A stretch of 64,000 nt of DNA from Actinocrinis sp035605935 (GTDB lineage: Bacteria; Actinomycetota; Actinomycetes; Streptomycetales; Catenulisporaceae): contig NZ_DATNGK010000104.1 in the NCBI RefSeq assembly GCF_035605935.1, positions 1 through 64,000 on the forward strand, given 5' to 3'. Within the stretch, counting starts at the first letter, position 1, and each line of letters begins with the position of its first letter. The position numbers and the translations under genes were made by a program. Below, in pieces: positions 17,190 to 25,511 of the stretch. The notes under the pieces were generated by a model. That model made no database searches, was not told the origin of the DNA, and worked only from the letters and a program-made list of their open reading frames with translations.

Positions 17190-17357
17190 CTAGGGCATGT
17201 TTTGGAACTTTCGCCTGGGCCGCGGCGCCTGCCACGCACGCTCGCTGCGTTGTCGGATCGTCCGCGTACGCCCGGTACGAGGACGACCCTCCGCCTTGCG
17301 ATCGCACGCGCCAGACGCCGCGGCCTTCACAGGCGCTAGTTCCAAAACACGCCCTAG
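17190..17357. mobile_element. MITE-like inverted-repeat element flanked by CTAG
   Basis: A 168-bp segment is bounded by CTAG at both ends (17190-17193 and 17354-17357). Inside are terminal inverted repeats of about 24 bp with three mismatches, built around TGTTTTGGAACT. Self-complementarity continues inward (GGCCGCGGCG on both arms), so nearly the whole element can fold on itself. It has no coding capacity, as in a MITE derived from a larger insertion sequence. The stop codon of the SDR gene at 17354 lies in the right CTAG. A partial copy is at 1284-1312. Confidence 0.7.
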
Positions 17358-18199
17358 GCCGTGGCCCGCTCGAGTTCGTCTGCCGGCGCGGACTCGGACT
17401 CGTCGGTCCACTTGTACGGCGAGTACGGGGTGTCCGCGGCGGAGGTCAGGTCGGCGCCGCCGTCCAGGACGATGATCTGGCCGGTGACCCAGGAACTCGC
17501 CGGCTCCGCGAGCTTGGTGATCCAGGGGGTGACGTCCTCGACGGTGCCGGTGCGGCCCAGCGGCATGCACGCGGCGTAGTGGGCGAAGATCGCGTCGGTC
17601 TGCTCGTCGGTCAGCCCGTTCGCCGCGTACACCTCGGTGCGGACTGCGGACGGCGCCACCGCGTTGACCCGGATGCCCCGGCCGGCCAGCTCCTTCGCCC
17701 AGGTGAGGGTGAGGCTGTGCACGCCGGCCTTGCTCGCCGCGTATACGGACGCATACGGTTCCGGCTTGTGCCCGGCGACGCTGGAGACCAGCACGATGCT
17801 GCCGCCGGGGGCCTTGATCAGCGGTAGCAGCCGCGTCGTCAGCAGCGCGGTGCCCAAGACGTTGGTCTCCAGCAGCTCGCGGGCCAGCTTCACGTCGATC
17901 GCGTCGATCGGCGTCTGCCGGTAGATACCGGCGTTGTGCACTAGGACGTCCAGGACCCCGGAGCGGGCCTGGACGGCGGCGCCGATCGCGTCGGCGCCCT
18001 CCTCGGTGACGAGGTCGGCCACGACCGGCACGATCGCCGGGTGCTCGGCGGCGACCTCGTCGAGCCGGTGCGCGCGCCGGCCGGTGATCACCACGGTCGC
18101 GGCGCCCTGCTCGGCGAAGGACAGCGCGGTGGCCCGGCCGATGCCGGTGCCCCCGCCGGTGACCACGACGGTCTGCCCCTCGAATGGCTTGGTCGACAT
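17354..18199 (-). CDS. short-chain dehydrogenase/reductase
   Basis: A 281-residue classical SDR: TGGGTGIG cofactor motif near residue 15, NAG in LVHNAGIY, catalytic Ser in LVSSVAG and YAASK for the Tyr-Lys pair. It probably reduces a ketone or oxidises an alcohol on the polyketide or its starter. The C-terminus is extended about 25 residues beyond the usual VLDGG ending, and its stop codon is supplied by the CTAG of the MITE-like element, so part of the tail may date from that insertion. It is in a minus-strand set with the SnoaL-like and acyltransferase genes. Confidence 0.9.
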   Translation of the reverse strand: MSTKPFEGQTVVVTGGGTGIGRATALSFAEQGAATVVITGRRAHRLDEVAAEHPAIVPVVADLVTEEGADAIGAAVQARSGVLDVLVHNAGIYRQTPIDAIDVKLARELLETNVLGTALLTTRLLPLIKAPGGSIVLVSSVAGHKPEPYASVYAASKAGVHSLTLTWAKELAGRGIRVNAVAPSAVRTEVYAANGLTDEQTDAIFAHYAACMPLGRTGTVEDVTPWITKLAEPASSWVTGQIIVLDGGADLTSAADTPYSPYKWTDESESAPADELERATA

Positions 18200-18243
18200 G
18201 TTCTTTCCTTTCGGTTTCGCAAGGTCGCGCGGCGGAACGCGCC

Positions 18244-18753
18244 TTAGCTGCGAGCGGTCAGTTGGCCGGCCCAGTAGCGCTCCCGGCTCGAGGTGTCGTG
18301 CCGCAGCCTGCGGTGCCGGGTGCGCAGCACGCCGTCCGCGCCGCGCACCAGCACGTCGCGCACCGTGCAGCTGGGCTCGAATGAGACGGTCCCGTCCGGA
18401 GCGGTCAGGCTGACCAGCGCGGTGTACGAGACGCGCACCGTGCCGTCGTCGCAGAGCTCGATGATCCGGTTCTCGAACCAGTGCCGGAAGATCGTCTCGC
18501 CGTAGCGGGCGGTGTTCGCGCGGGTCGCCTCGACCAGCTGCTCGCGGCCGCGCATGCTCCAGCCGTCCGGAACGTGCTCGAAGACGGCGTCCTCGGTGAA
18601 GGTCAGCCCGAACCGCTCGATGTCGAGCTCTTCGAGCAGCGGCATCTGGCGCGCGTAGTACTGCTGGATCTCCACGTACAGTTCCGGGGTCACCGGCCGG
18701 ATCGCAGGGTCCGCAGACGCCCCGGGCGCTGCGGAGAGCGAAGTGGTGGACAC
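18244..18753 (-). CDS. SnoaL_4-like protein (NTF2 fold) (first)
   Basis: A 169-residue alpha+beta-barrel protein of the SnoaL-like/ring-hydroxylating-dioxygenase-beta-like family: ELYVEIQQYYARQMPLL, then FGLTFTEDAVFEH, and the C-terminal RTRHRRLRHD strand. Members in aromatic polyketide clusters act as cyclases, hydroxylases or isomerases. The GTG start at 18753 has GGAGGA upstream. It is 8 bp from the acyltransferase gene and thus in one operon. Its paralogue is at 56375-56821; the two share the YxEIQQFY-type helix and the TFTEDxVF motif. Confidence 0.8.
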   Translation of the reverse strand: MSTTSLSAAPGASADPAIRPVTPELYVEIQQYYARQMPLLEELDIERFGLTFTEDAVFEHVPDGWSMRGREQLVEATRANTARYGETIFRHWFENRIIELCDDGTVRVSYTALVSLTAPDGTVSFEPSCTVRDVLVRGADGVLRTRHRRLRHDTSSRERYWAGQLTARS

Positions 18754-18761
18754 GCTTCCTC

Positions 18762-19982
18762 CTACTCGGCGTTGGCGGTCGGGGCGAGCCTGCCGGGTGC
18801 CACCTGCTCGGTCTGCGGCACGGGGGCCTGCGCCGGGATCGGCCCCACCGAGCCGGCCTTCGGCCGCGCTGCGGACCAACGGCGCATAACCGGCCGCTCC
18901 ACCAGCTCATACAGGCCCCAGGCGAGGATCAGGCTGACCACGAATGTCCCGATGAGGAATGCGATGGCAGGCAGCGTCGACCAGGCCTTGGGGTAGCCGT
19001 ACGCACCCAGGCCGAAGGCGCGGTGCCCATAGACGATCACCAGGTGGTGCACCAGGTAGAAGGCGAAGGAGACCTCACCGAGCCGGATCATCACCCTGCT
19101 GGAGAACACGGTGCGGCGCCCGGCGGCGTCGGCGGTGGCGGCGGCCGGGATGAGCAGCGCCAGCGGGATCACGGTCGCGGCGGCGTACCGGTACAGGAAG
19201 GGCGCGTGCAGCGAGAGGACGTATCCCGCCACCGCGATGACGGTCGCGGGCAACACGCCGAACTGTGGGATCCACTTACCCGCGAGCACGATCCTGGCCA
19301 GCAGGATGCCGAGGGTGAATTCCAGCAGCCGCGCGGCCGGGAACGTGTACACGAACCAGATCTGGTGCCACGAGGCCGGGCCCCAGATGAAGTACGGCTT
19401 GTCGGCGAACGCCGCCTGGGCGACGGCCGGCAGGACGAACACCGCCGCGACCACGCCCGCGGCCCAGTACCACAGCTGCGTTTCCTTGATCCGCTTGATC
19501 AGCACGAGCAGCAGCGGGAAGGAGAGGTAGAAGAACGCCTCGGCCGACAGCGTCCAGCTCACGTCGTTGACGCCGCTCATGTACGAGAACTGCGGTACCC
19601 AGGACTGGACGAAGAACAGGTTCGCCACCGCCTGGCCGATCCCGCTCGGCTTGTGGATCGAGGCCAGCAAAATCAGCGCCGCCACATATGTGACCAGGTA
19701 GTTCGGCGCGATCTTGAAGAAGCGGCGGCGCCAGAACGAACGGGCCCGGTCCTGCGGCCGGCTGCTCCAGGTCAGCACGAAGCCGCTGAGGATGAAGAAG
19801 AACGAGACGCCGACGAAGCCCGCGGTGCGCGCCGCGGTGAGGTAGCCGCTCTGCGTCGAGGGGTTCGCGAAGACGAACTCGATGCTCCCGTGGAAGAAGA
19901 AGACCAGCGCTGCCGCGACGAACCGCAGCCCGGTCAGTGAGTCCAGCCTCGGTTTGAGGCCTCTCGTTGCGACGGTAGGCAT
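18762..19982 (-). CDS. membrane O-acyltransferase (acyltransferase_3 family)
   Basis: A 406-residue integral membrane protein with about ten helices. LTGLRFVAAALVFFFH at the N-terminus has the conserved Arg and His of the acyltransferase_3 family, and FFILSGFVL follows. Such proteins acylate sugar hydroxyls of antibiotics and macrolides. Here it probably acylates a deoxysugar on the glycosylated polyketide, which would match the O-acetylated sugars known in some DNA-alkylating aromatic polyketides. The role is inferred from family and context. Confidence 0.9.
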   Translation of the reverse strand: MPTVATRGLKPRLDSLTGLRFVAAALVFFFHGSIEFVFANPSTQSGYLTAARTAGFVGVSFFFILSGFVLTWSSRPQDRARSFWRRRFFKIAPNYLVTYVAALILLASIHKPSGIGQAVANLFFVQSWVPQFSYMSGVNDVSWTLSAEAFFYLSFPLLLVLIKRIKETQLWYWAAGVVAAVFVLPAVAQAAFADKPYFIWGPASWHQIWFVYTFPAARLLEFTLGILLARIVLAGKWIPQFGVLPATVIAVAGYVLSLHAPFLYRYAAATVIPLALLIPAAATADAAGRRTVFSSRVMIRLGEVSFAFYLVHHLVIVYGHRAFGLGAYGYPKAWSTLPAIAFLIGTFVVSLILAWGLYELVERPVMRRWSAARPKAGSVGPIPAQAPVPQTEQVAPGRLAPTANAE

Positions 19983-20312
19983 GGCGGGAAACCCTTCTGG
20001 ATCCGGCCGGTGCGGTCGCGGGTGCGACGGTCGGCCGGGCGAGGTTCGCAACCGGGGCTCGCACCGCGGCGGAGCGACGGTGGAGCGGCGCTGCGCCGCG
20101 GCCGGGATCCCGCGGGGTGTCAGCGGCCGAACAGAGTCCCTATTCGCCTCCGCGTTCGCGGTGCGGCGCCGGCGGTCCGGCGCGACCGGGTCCGGGCGCC
20201 CTCGTGCGCGGCTCTAGCGCGGTGGCCGACCGTGACCCCGCGTCCGCCGCGCGGCCTGTCTGAATCTGATCGCGCGCGGACCCGCAACCGGCGAGACTTC
20301 AGGAGGCTCACC
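19983..20312. other. 330-bp divergent intergenic region
   Basis: This separates the acyltransferase gene from the sugar operon and must hold promoters for both. No convincing 11-bp-spaced heptamer pair, inverted repeat or small gene was seen. An AGGAGG ribosome-binding site lies at 20301-20306. Confidence 0.6.
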
Positions 20313-21743
20313 ATGGGGATCACTGCGGCCCCGGAACGGATTTTGCGCACTGCGCACGACGCGCAGCTGCCCTTCCGACTGCACCGCTCGGCGGCCTGCT
20401 CGTCCGGAGCGGCCCTCTCCGACGCCGCGGCGATCGAGGCCTGGCTCGCCGAGCGCGGCCGGGTGCACACCTTCGACGTGCGACGCATCCCGTTCGAGGC
20501 GCTGGAGGGCTGGTCCTTCGCGCCGGACACCGGAAACCTGGTGCACCGCACCGGCCGCTTCTTCAGCGTCGAGGGCCTGGCGGTCACCTCCTCGGGCGGT
20601 CCGCTTCCGCAATGGCACCAGCCGATCATCAACCAGCCGGAGATCGGCATCCTGGGCATCCTGGTCAAGGAGTTCGACGGGGTGCTGCACTTCCTGATGC
20701 AGGCCAAGATGGAGCCGGGCAACCCGCGCATGCTCCAGCTGGCCCCGACGGTCCAGGCCACCCGCAGCAACTACATGCGCGTACACCAGGGCAACGCGGT
20801 GCGCTACCTCGAATACTTCGCCGCGCCGCGCCGCGGCCGCGTGGTGACCGACGTGCTCCAGTCGGAACACGGCTGGTGGTTTTACCGCAAGCGCAACCGG
20901 AACATGATCGTCGAGGCGGACGGCGAGGTGGAGCTGCACGACGACTTCTGCTGGATGACGCTCGGCCAGATCAACGAGCTGATGAACCAGAAGAACGCGG
21001 TGAACATGGACGCGCGCACGGTGCTCTCCTGCCTGCCGCCGGCTGCCAGCGCGCCGCTGGGCCCGGGCGGGTTCCACGACGCGCTGGCCGCCTCGCGCGA
21101 CCCTCAGGCCGGCGCAGCCGTCGGCACCGTGGAGCTGCTGAGCTGGTTCACCGAGCAGCGCGCCCGGCTGGAGTTCACCGCCAAACAGGTCCCGCTGGCC
21201 GGCCTGCCGGGCTGGCGCCGCACCGATGAGGCGATCGTGCGCGAGGACGGCAGGCACTTCCAGGTCGTCGCGGTCGACGTCAAGGCGAGCAGCCGCGAGG
21301 TGTCCGGATGGAGCCAGCCGCTGTTCGAGCCGAACGGCCTCGGCATCGCGGCCTTCGTGGTCAAGCGGATCGAGGGCGTCCTGCACGTGCTGGCGCACGC
21401 GAAGATCGAGAGCGGCTTCCTGGACACCGTCGAACTCGGCCCGACCGTGCAGTGCCGGCCCGGCAACTACGACGAGAGCGAACAGCCGTTCCTGCTCGAC
21501 TACGTCCTCGGCGCGGACCCCTCGCGCATCCGGTTCGACACGATTCACTCCGAGGAGGGCGGGCGGTTCCTCAACGCCGAATTCCGGTACCTCATCGTGG
21601 AGGCCGACGACTCGCTGCCGGCGCACCTGCCCGAGGAGTACACCTGGGTCACCGCCTGGCAGCTGGGCGACCTGCTGCTGCACGGCCACTATGTCAGCGT
21701 TCAGGCACGCAGCCTGGTGGCCTGCCTGAACGCGGTCCGGTGA
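20313..21743 (+). CDS. NDP-hexose 2,3-dehydratase
   Basis: A 476-residue protein built of two homologous halves, as in TylX3/UrdS-type 2,3-dehydratases: WHQPIINQPEIGILGILVK in the first half matches WSQPLFEPNGLGIAAFVVK in the second, and each has a PTVQ strand. It removes the C-2 hydroxyl of NDP-4-keto-6-deoxyglucose. AGGAGG precedes the ATG. It heads a tight three-gene sugar operon with the 3-ketoreductase (4 bp apart) and the 3-dehydratase. Confidence 0.93.
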   Translation: MGITAAPERILRTAHDAQLPFRLHRSAACSSGAALSDAAAIEAWLAERGRVHTFDVRRIPFEALEGWSFAPDTGNLVHRTGRFFSVEGLAVTSSGGPLPQWHQPIINQPEIGILGILVKEFDGVLHFLMQAKMEPGNPRMLQLAPTVQATRSNYMRVHQGNAVRYLEYFAAPRRGRVVTDVLQSEHGWWFYRKRNRNMIVEADGEVELHDDFCWMTLGQINELMNQKNAVNMDARTVLSCLPPAASAPLGPGGFHDALAASRDPQAGAAVGTVELLSWFTEQRARLEFTAKQVPLAGLPGWRRTDEAIVREDGRHFQVVAVDVKASSREVSGWSQPLFEPNGLGIAAFVVKRIEGVLHVLAHAKIESGFLDTVELGPTVQCRPGNYDESEQPFLLDYVLGADPSRIRFDTIHSEEGGRFLNAEFRYLIVEADDSLPAHLPEEYTWVTAWQLGDLLLHGHYVSVQARSLVACLNAVR

Positions 21744-21747
21744 CGCG

Positions 21748-22836
21748 GTGTCGCCGGACCGCGGGCCGGTCCGGCTCGGCGTCATCGGGTGCGCGGACAT
21801 CGCGGTGCGGCGCGTGCTGCCCGCCGCGCGGGAGCAGGCCGGGCTGCGCCTCGTCGCGGTGTCGGCTCGCGATCCGCGCCGGGCGGCGCAGATAGCCGGC
21901 GCCTTCGGCTGCGCGGCGGAGCCCGATTACCAGCGGCTGCTGGAGCGCACCGACATCGAGGCCGTCTACATCCCGCTGCCGGTCGCGCTGCACGCGCCGT
22001 GGGCGCTGGCCGCGCTGCGCCACGGCAAGCACGTGCTCGTGGAGAAGCCGCTGAGCACGCGCGCCGATCTGGCCGAGAGCGTCGCCGGGTACGCCGAGGA
22101 GCGCGGCCTGGTGCTGATGGAGAACTTCATGTTCGCGCACCACGGCCGCAACCACACCGCCCGGCGGCTGCTCGGGCGCGGCGCCATCGGGCCGCTGCGC
22201 GCCTTCAGCGCGGCGTTCGCGGTGCCGCCGCGCCCGGACGGCGACATCCGGCTGCGGCCCGACCTCGGCGGCGGGTCGCTTTTCGACATCGGGGTCTATC
22301 CGCTGCGCGCCGCGCAGTTCTTCCTCGGCCCGCGGCTCGAAGTGGTCGGCGCGCACCTCGACCCCGGCGAATCAGGGGTCGATCTCGGCGGCGCGGTGCT
22401 GCTGCGCTCGCCGCAGGGGATCACCGCGCAGCTGACGTTCGGCATGCGGCACGCCTATCAGTCCCGCTACGAGCTGTGGGGCGCCGACGGCCGGATCACG
22501 GCGGACCGGGCGTTCACCCCGCCACCGGACGTGCCGGCGGCGCTGCGGGTCGAGAGCGGGCAGGGCGCGCGCGACGTGCTCTCGCCGGCGCAGGATCAGA
22601 GCTCGAATACGCTGCGGCACTTTGCCCGCGCGGTGCGCGCGGCCGGCCGCCGCGAATTCGCGAGCGCCGGACGCATGGCGTCGCTGCGGCAGGCCGTCGA
22701 GCTGGCCCGCCTGGTCGACGAGGTGTTCGCCCGGGCCGGGGTGCCGCCAGGCGACGCCCGCAGCCCCCTTGCTCCCGGCCCGGTGCCGCAGCCCCGGTCA
22801 AGCCCGAAGAACCGAGTTCCTGGAGGACCGCGATGA
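21748..22836 (+). CDS. NDP-hexose 3-ketoreductase (Gfo/Idh/MocA family)
   Basis: A 362-residue Gfo/Idh/MocA oxidoreductase. LGVIGCADIA is the NAD(P)H motif at the N-terminus, and HVLVEKPLS carries the conserved Glu-Lys-Pro. It would reduce the 3-keto group left by the 2,3-dehydratase, giving a 2,6-dideoxy-4-ketohexose. The GTG at 21748 is used as start. Its stop overlaps the next ATG, so the pair is translationally coupled. Confidence 0.92.
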   Translation: MSPDRGPVRLGVIGCADIAVRRVLPAAREQAGLRLVAVSARDPRRAAQIAGAFGCAAEPDYQRLLERTDIEAVYIPLPVALHAPWALAALRHGKHVLVEKPLSTRADLAESVAGYAEERGLVLMENFMFAHHGRNHTARRLLGRGAIGPLRAFSAAFAVPPRPDGDIRLRPDLGGGSLFDIGVYPLRAAQFFLGPRLEVVGAHLDPGESGVDLGGAVLLRSPQGITAQLTFGMRHAYQSRYELWGADGRITADRAFTPPPDVPAALRVESGQGARDVLSPAQDQSSNTLRHFARAVRAAGRREFASAGRMASLRQAVELARLVDEVFARAGVPPGDARSPLAPGPVPQPRSSPKNRVPGGPR

Positions 22837-24167
22837 CTCTGACCGACACCCTGACCGCCACGCTGACCGACGAGAAGGAAGCCGTCCTGGAGCTGGTGCG
22901 AAAGTACCACCAGGCGAAGAATCCGCCCCGGGGCTTCGAGCCGGGGGTGACCGAGATCTGGCCTTCGGGGGCGACGCTGTTCGAGGAGGACCGGGTGGCG
23001 CTGGTGGAGGCCGCGCTGGACATGCGGATCGCCGCCGGGCACTCCTCGCGCAAGTTCGAGTCCGCATTCGCGCGCAAGCTCGGCCTGCGCAAGGCGCACC
23101 TGACCAATTCGGGCTCCTCGGCGAACCTGCTCGCGCTCTCCGCGCTGACCTCGCCGCAGCTCGGTGATCTGCGGCTGCGCCCGGGCGACGAGGTGATCAC
23201 CGCCGCGGCCGGCTTTCCCACCACGGTCAACCCGATCCTGCAGAACGGCCTGGTGCCGGTCTTCGTCGATGTCGAACTCGGCACCTACAACGCCACCGCC
23301 GAGCGGGTGGCCGCCGCGATCGGCCCGAAGACCAAGGCGATCATGATCGCGCACGCGCTGGGCAACCCGTTCGAGGTCGCCGAGATCGCCGAGCTGGCCG
23401 AGCGGCACCACCTGTTCCTCATCGAGGACAACTGCGACGCGGTCGGCTCCACCTACGGTGGCAGGCTCACCGGCACCTTCGGCGACCTGACGACGGTCAG
23501 CTTCTACCCGGCCCACCATTTGACGATGGGGGAGGGCGGCTGCGTGCTGACCGCGAACCTCGCCCTGGCCCGCATCGTCGAGTCGATGCGCGACTGGGGC
23601 CGGGACTGCTGGTGCGAGCCCGGCGAGAACAACAAGTGCCTCAAGCGGTTTCAGTACCAGATGGGCGACCTGCCGCACGGGTACGACCACAAGTACATCT
23701 TCTCGCACGTCGGATACAACCTGAAGGCCACCGACCTGCAGGCAGCGCTGGGGCTGAGCCAGCTGGCCAGGCTGGACGAGTTCTGCGCGGCCCGGCGGGC
23801 CAACTGGCGGCGGCTGCGCGGCGCGCTCGACGGTGTACCCGGTCTGTTGCTGCCTGAGGCGACCGCGAACAGCGACCCGAGCTGGTTCGGCTTCGCCATC
23901 ACCGTGCGGCCCGACGCCGGCTACAGCCGCGCCGAGCTGGTGAACTTCCTGGAGGACCGCAAGATCGGCACGCGCAGGCTGTTCGCCGGCAACCTCACCC
24001 GGCATCCCGCGTACACCGACCGGGACTACCGGGTGGTCGGTGAGCTGACCAACAGCGACATCATCACCGAGCACACCTTCTGGATCGGCGTGTACCCGGC
24101 GCTGACCGCCGAGCAGCTCGACTATGTGGCGCTGAGCATCCGTGAGTTCGCCGAGGGGCGTCACTGA
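22833..24167 (+). CDS. NDP-4-keto-6-deoxyhexose 3-dehydratase (PLP/[2Fe-2S], RfbH/SpnQ/UrdQ type)
   Basis: A 444-residue DegT/DnrJ-fold enzyme. The PLP-lysine position carries His in YPAHHLTMGEGG (His228/229), the hallmark of E1-type C-3 deoxygenases. The iron-sulfur ligands fit the E1 pattern C-x57-C-x-C-x7-C at Cys201, Cys259, Cys261 and Cys269. It removes the C-3 hydroxyl, giving a 2,3,6-trideoxy sugar. Such enzymes need an electron donor; no dedicated E3 reductase is seen, so ferredoxins or the reductase at 6-8 kb may serve. A strong terminator follows. Confidence 0.95.
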   Translation: MTLTDTLTATLTDEKEAVLELVRKYHQAKNPPRGFEPGVTEIWPSGATLFEEDRVALVEAALDMRIAAGHSSRKFESAFARKLGLRKAHLTNSGSSANLLALSALTSPQLGDLRLRPGDEVITAAAGFPTTVNPILQNGLVPVFVDVELGTYNATAERVAAAIGPKTKAIMIAHALGNPFEVAEIAELAERHHLFLIEDNCDAVGSTYGGRLTGTFGDLTTVSFYPAHHLTMGEGGCVLTANLALARIVESMRDWGRDCWCEPGENNKCLKRFQYQMGDLPHGYDHKYIFSHVGYNLKATDLQAALGLSQLARLDEFCAARRANWRRLRGALDGVPGLLLPEATANSDPSWFGFAITVRPDAGYSRAELVNFLEDRKIGTRRLFAGNLTRHPAYTDRDYRVVGELTNSDIITEHTFWIGVYPALTAEQLDYVALSIREFAEGRH

Positions 24168-24210
24168 CGCGGGGCGGGACGCGGCCGCCTCGGAAACTAA
24201 GTGGCCTGTC

Positions 24211-24255
24211 ACGCAGGAAGGTCCGCCGGTAGCCAGCCGGCGGACCTTCCTGCGT
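24211..24255. terminator. Strong bidirectional terminator
   Basis: A perfect 19-bp stem (24211-24229 with 24237-24255) with a 7-nt loop lies between the convergent ends of the sugar operon and the oxidoreductase gene. Confidence 0.85.
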
Positions 24256-24300
24256 TCGGGGCGGCAGTTCGCAGCGATCGACTTGCGGGGCCGTCAGCTG

Positions 24301-25326
24301 TCAGACCGTCAGCTTGAGCACCACGTTGCCGCTGTACTCGCGGTCCAGCAGGCCCTTGAGCGCCTTGGGCGCGAACTCCACGCCGCCCTCAAGCGCCGTG
24401 TGCGAGTACTTGAACGTGCCCTGGTTCAGCCACTTCGCGAAGTGCTCGTTCCAGATCGCGATCTGTTCGGGCAGGTGGAAGCAGGCGAACGGACGGTAGG
24501 TCAGCTGCTTGCCGATCGACGCCATCAGGTCCAGCCGCGGCAGGTCCGCGCGGTCCCGGCCCAGCTGCTCGGTCATCGCCCCGCACAGCGCGAACCTGGC
24601 GCCCGCAGCGGCGGCCTGCACCGCGGCCTCGAACTGCTCGCCGCCGACGTTGTCGAAGACCACGTTGAGGCCGTCCGGTGCCAGCTCGCGCAGCCGGTCG
24701 AGCACTGGTCCGTCGTGGTAGTCGAAGGCCGCGTCGAAGCCCAGCTCGCCGACCAGGTAGTCGATCTTAGCCTTGGAACCGGTGCTGCCGATGACCTTCG
24801 CCGCGCCCCGGTGCTTGGCGATCTGCCCGGCCAGCGAGCCGACGCCGCTGGTGGCGCCGGACACGAAGACCACATCGCCCTCGCCGGCGCCGGCCATGTC
24901 CACGATGCCGCGCCAGGCCGTCGGGCCGTTGGCCAGGAAGTACTGCGGCGCGGGCAGTTGCGCGCGGTCCCGCTTGGCCAGCGCCTGCGCGGGCAGCACC
25001 ACGTGCTCGCGCCAGCCGAGGAAGTGCTCGACGAAGTCGCCCGGCGCGAACTGCGGGCTGTTCGAGCGCAGTACCGTGCCGACGGTGCGGCCGGTCAGCG
25101 GGGCGCCGATCTCGAAGCGCGGCACCGGGATCTTGCAGTCCTCGTTCATCAGGTCGCGGTACGCGGTCGCCATGAGCATCCACTCGTTACGGACCACCAC
25201 CTCGCCCTCGCCGGGCTCGCGCAGCGGGACTTGCACGACTGCCAGGTTCTCCGGCCGGAAGTCCCCGTCGGGTCGGGACGCCAGCTGCACCTCCCGCGTC
25301 GTGGCGGGTATCGATTCCGCTGTCAT
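24301..25326 (-). CDS. NADP-dependent MDR oxidoreductase (PTGR/CurA-like)
   Basis: A 341-residue zinc-free medium-chain reductase. REVQLASRPDGDFRPENLAV at the N-terminus and VFVSGATSGVGSLAGQIAK for the cofactor site are typical of the prostaglandin-reductase/CurA group, which reduce alpha,beta-unsaturated ketones. The start at 25326 follows GAGGAGA. It may reduce an enone of the polyketide or of the starter. It is divergent from the second AlkZ-like gene across 185 bp. Confidence 0.88.
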   Translation of the reverse strand: MTAESIPATTREVQLASRPDGDFRPENLAVVQVPLREPGEGEVVVRNEWMLMATAYRDLMNEDCKIPVPRFEIGAPLTGRTVGTVLRSNSPQFAPGDFVEHFLGWREHVVLPAQALAKRDRAQLPAPQYFLANGPTAWRGIVDMAGAGEGDVVFVSGATSGVGSLAGQIAKHRGAAKVIGSTGSKAKIDYLVGELGFDAAFDYHDGPVLDRLRELAPDGLNVVFDNVGGEQFEAAVQAAAAGARFALCGAMTEQLGRDRADLPRLDLMASIGKQLTYRPFACFHLPEQIAIWNEHFAKWLNQGTFKYSHTALEGGVEFAPKALKGLLDREYSGNVVLKLTV

Positions 25327-25386
25327 GGCTGAGTCTCCTCGTGCGTCCGGGTTGCGGATGGCCGATCGCAGCATCCCGGCGCGGGC

Positions 25387-25404
25387 TCGAACCGGACTCG
25401 CCGC
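25387..25404 (+). promoter_or_regulatory. Candidate SARP operator upstream of the second AlkZ-like gene
   Basis: TCGAACC (25387) and TCGCCGC (25398) start 11 bp apart in the divergent region before the AlkZ-like gene. The second heptamer is the weaker match. Confidence 0.35.
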
Positions 25405-25511
25405 CCGGTGGAAGCAGGCCGCGCAGGGCCGGTCGCGCGGCGTAACCTGGTCGGCACGCCCGGCAGCCGACGCGCCGCGGCGCGGACGGCGGGAGAGAGG
25501 AACTCAGGACC

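Noticed and set aside
22833..24167. DegT-type aminotransferase inactivated by loss of the PLP lysine
   Set aside because: His at that place and the four Fe-S cysteines are the signature of active C-3 deoxygenases.
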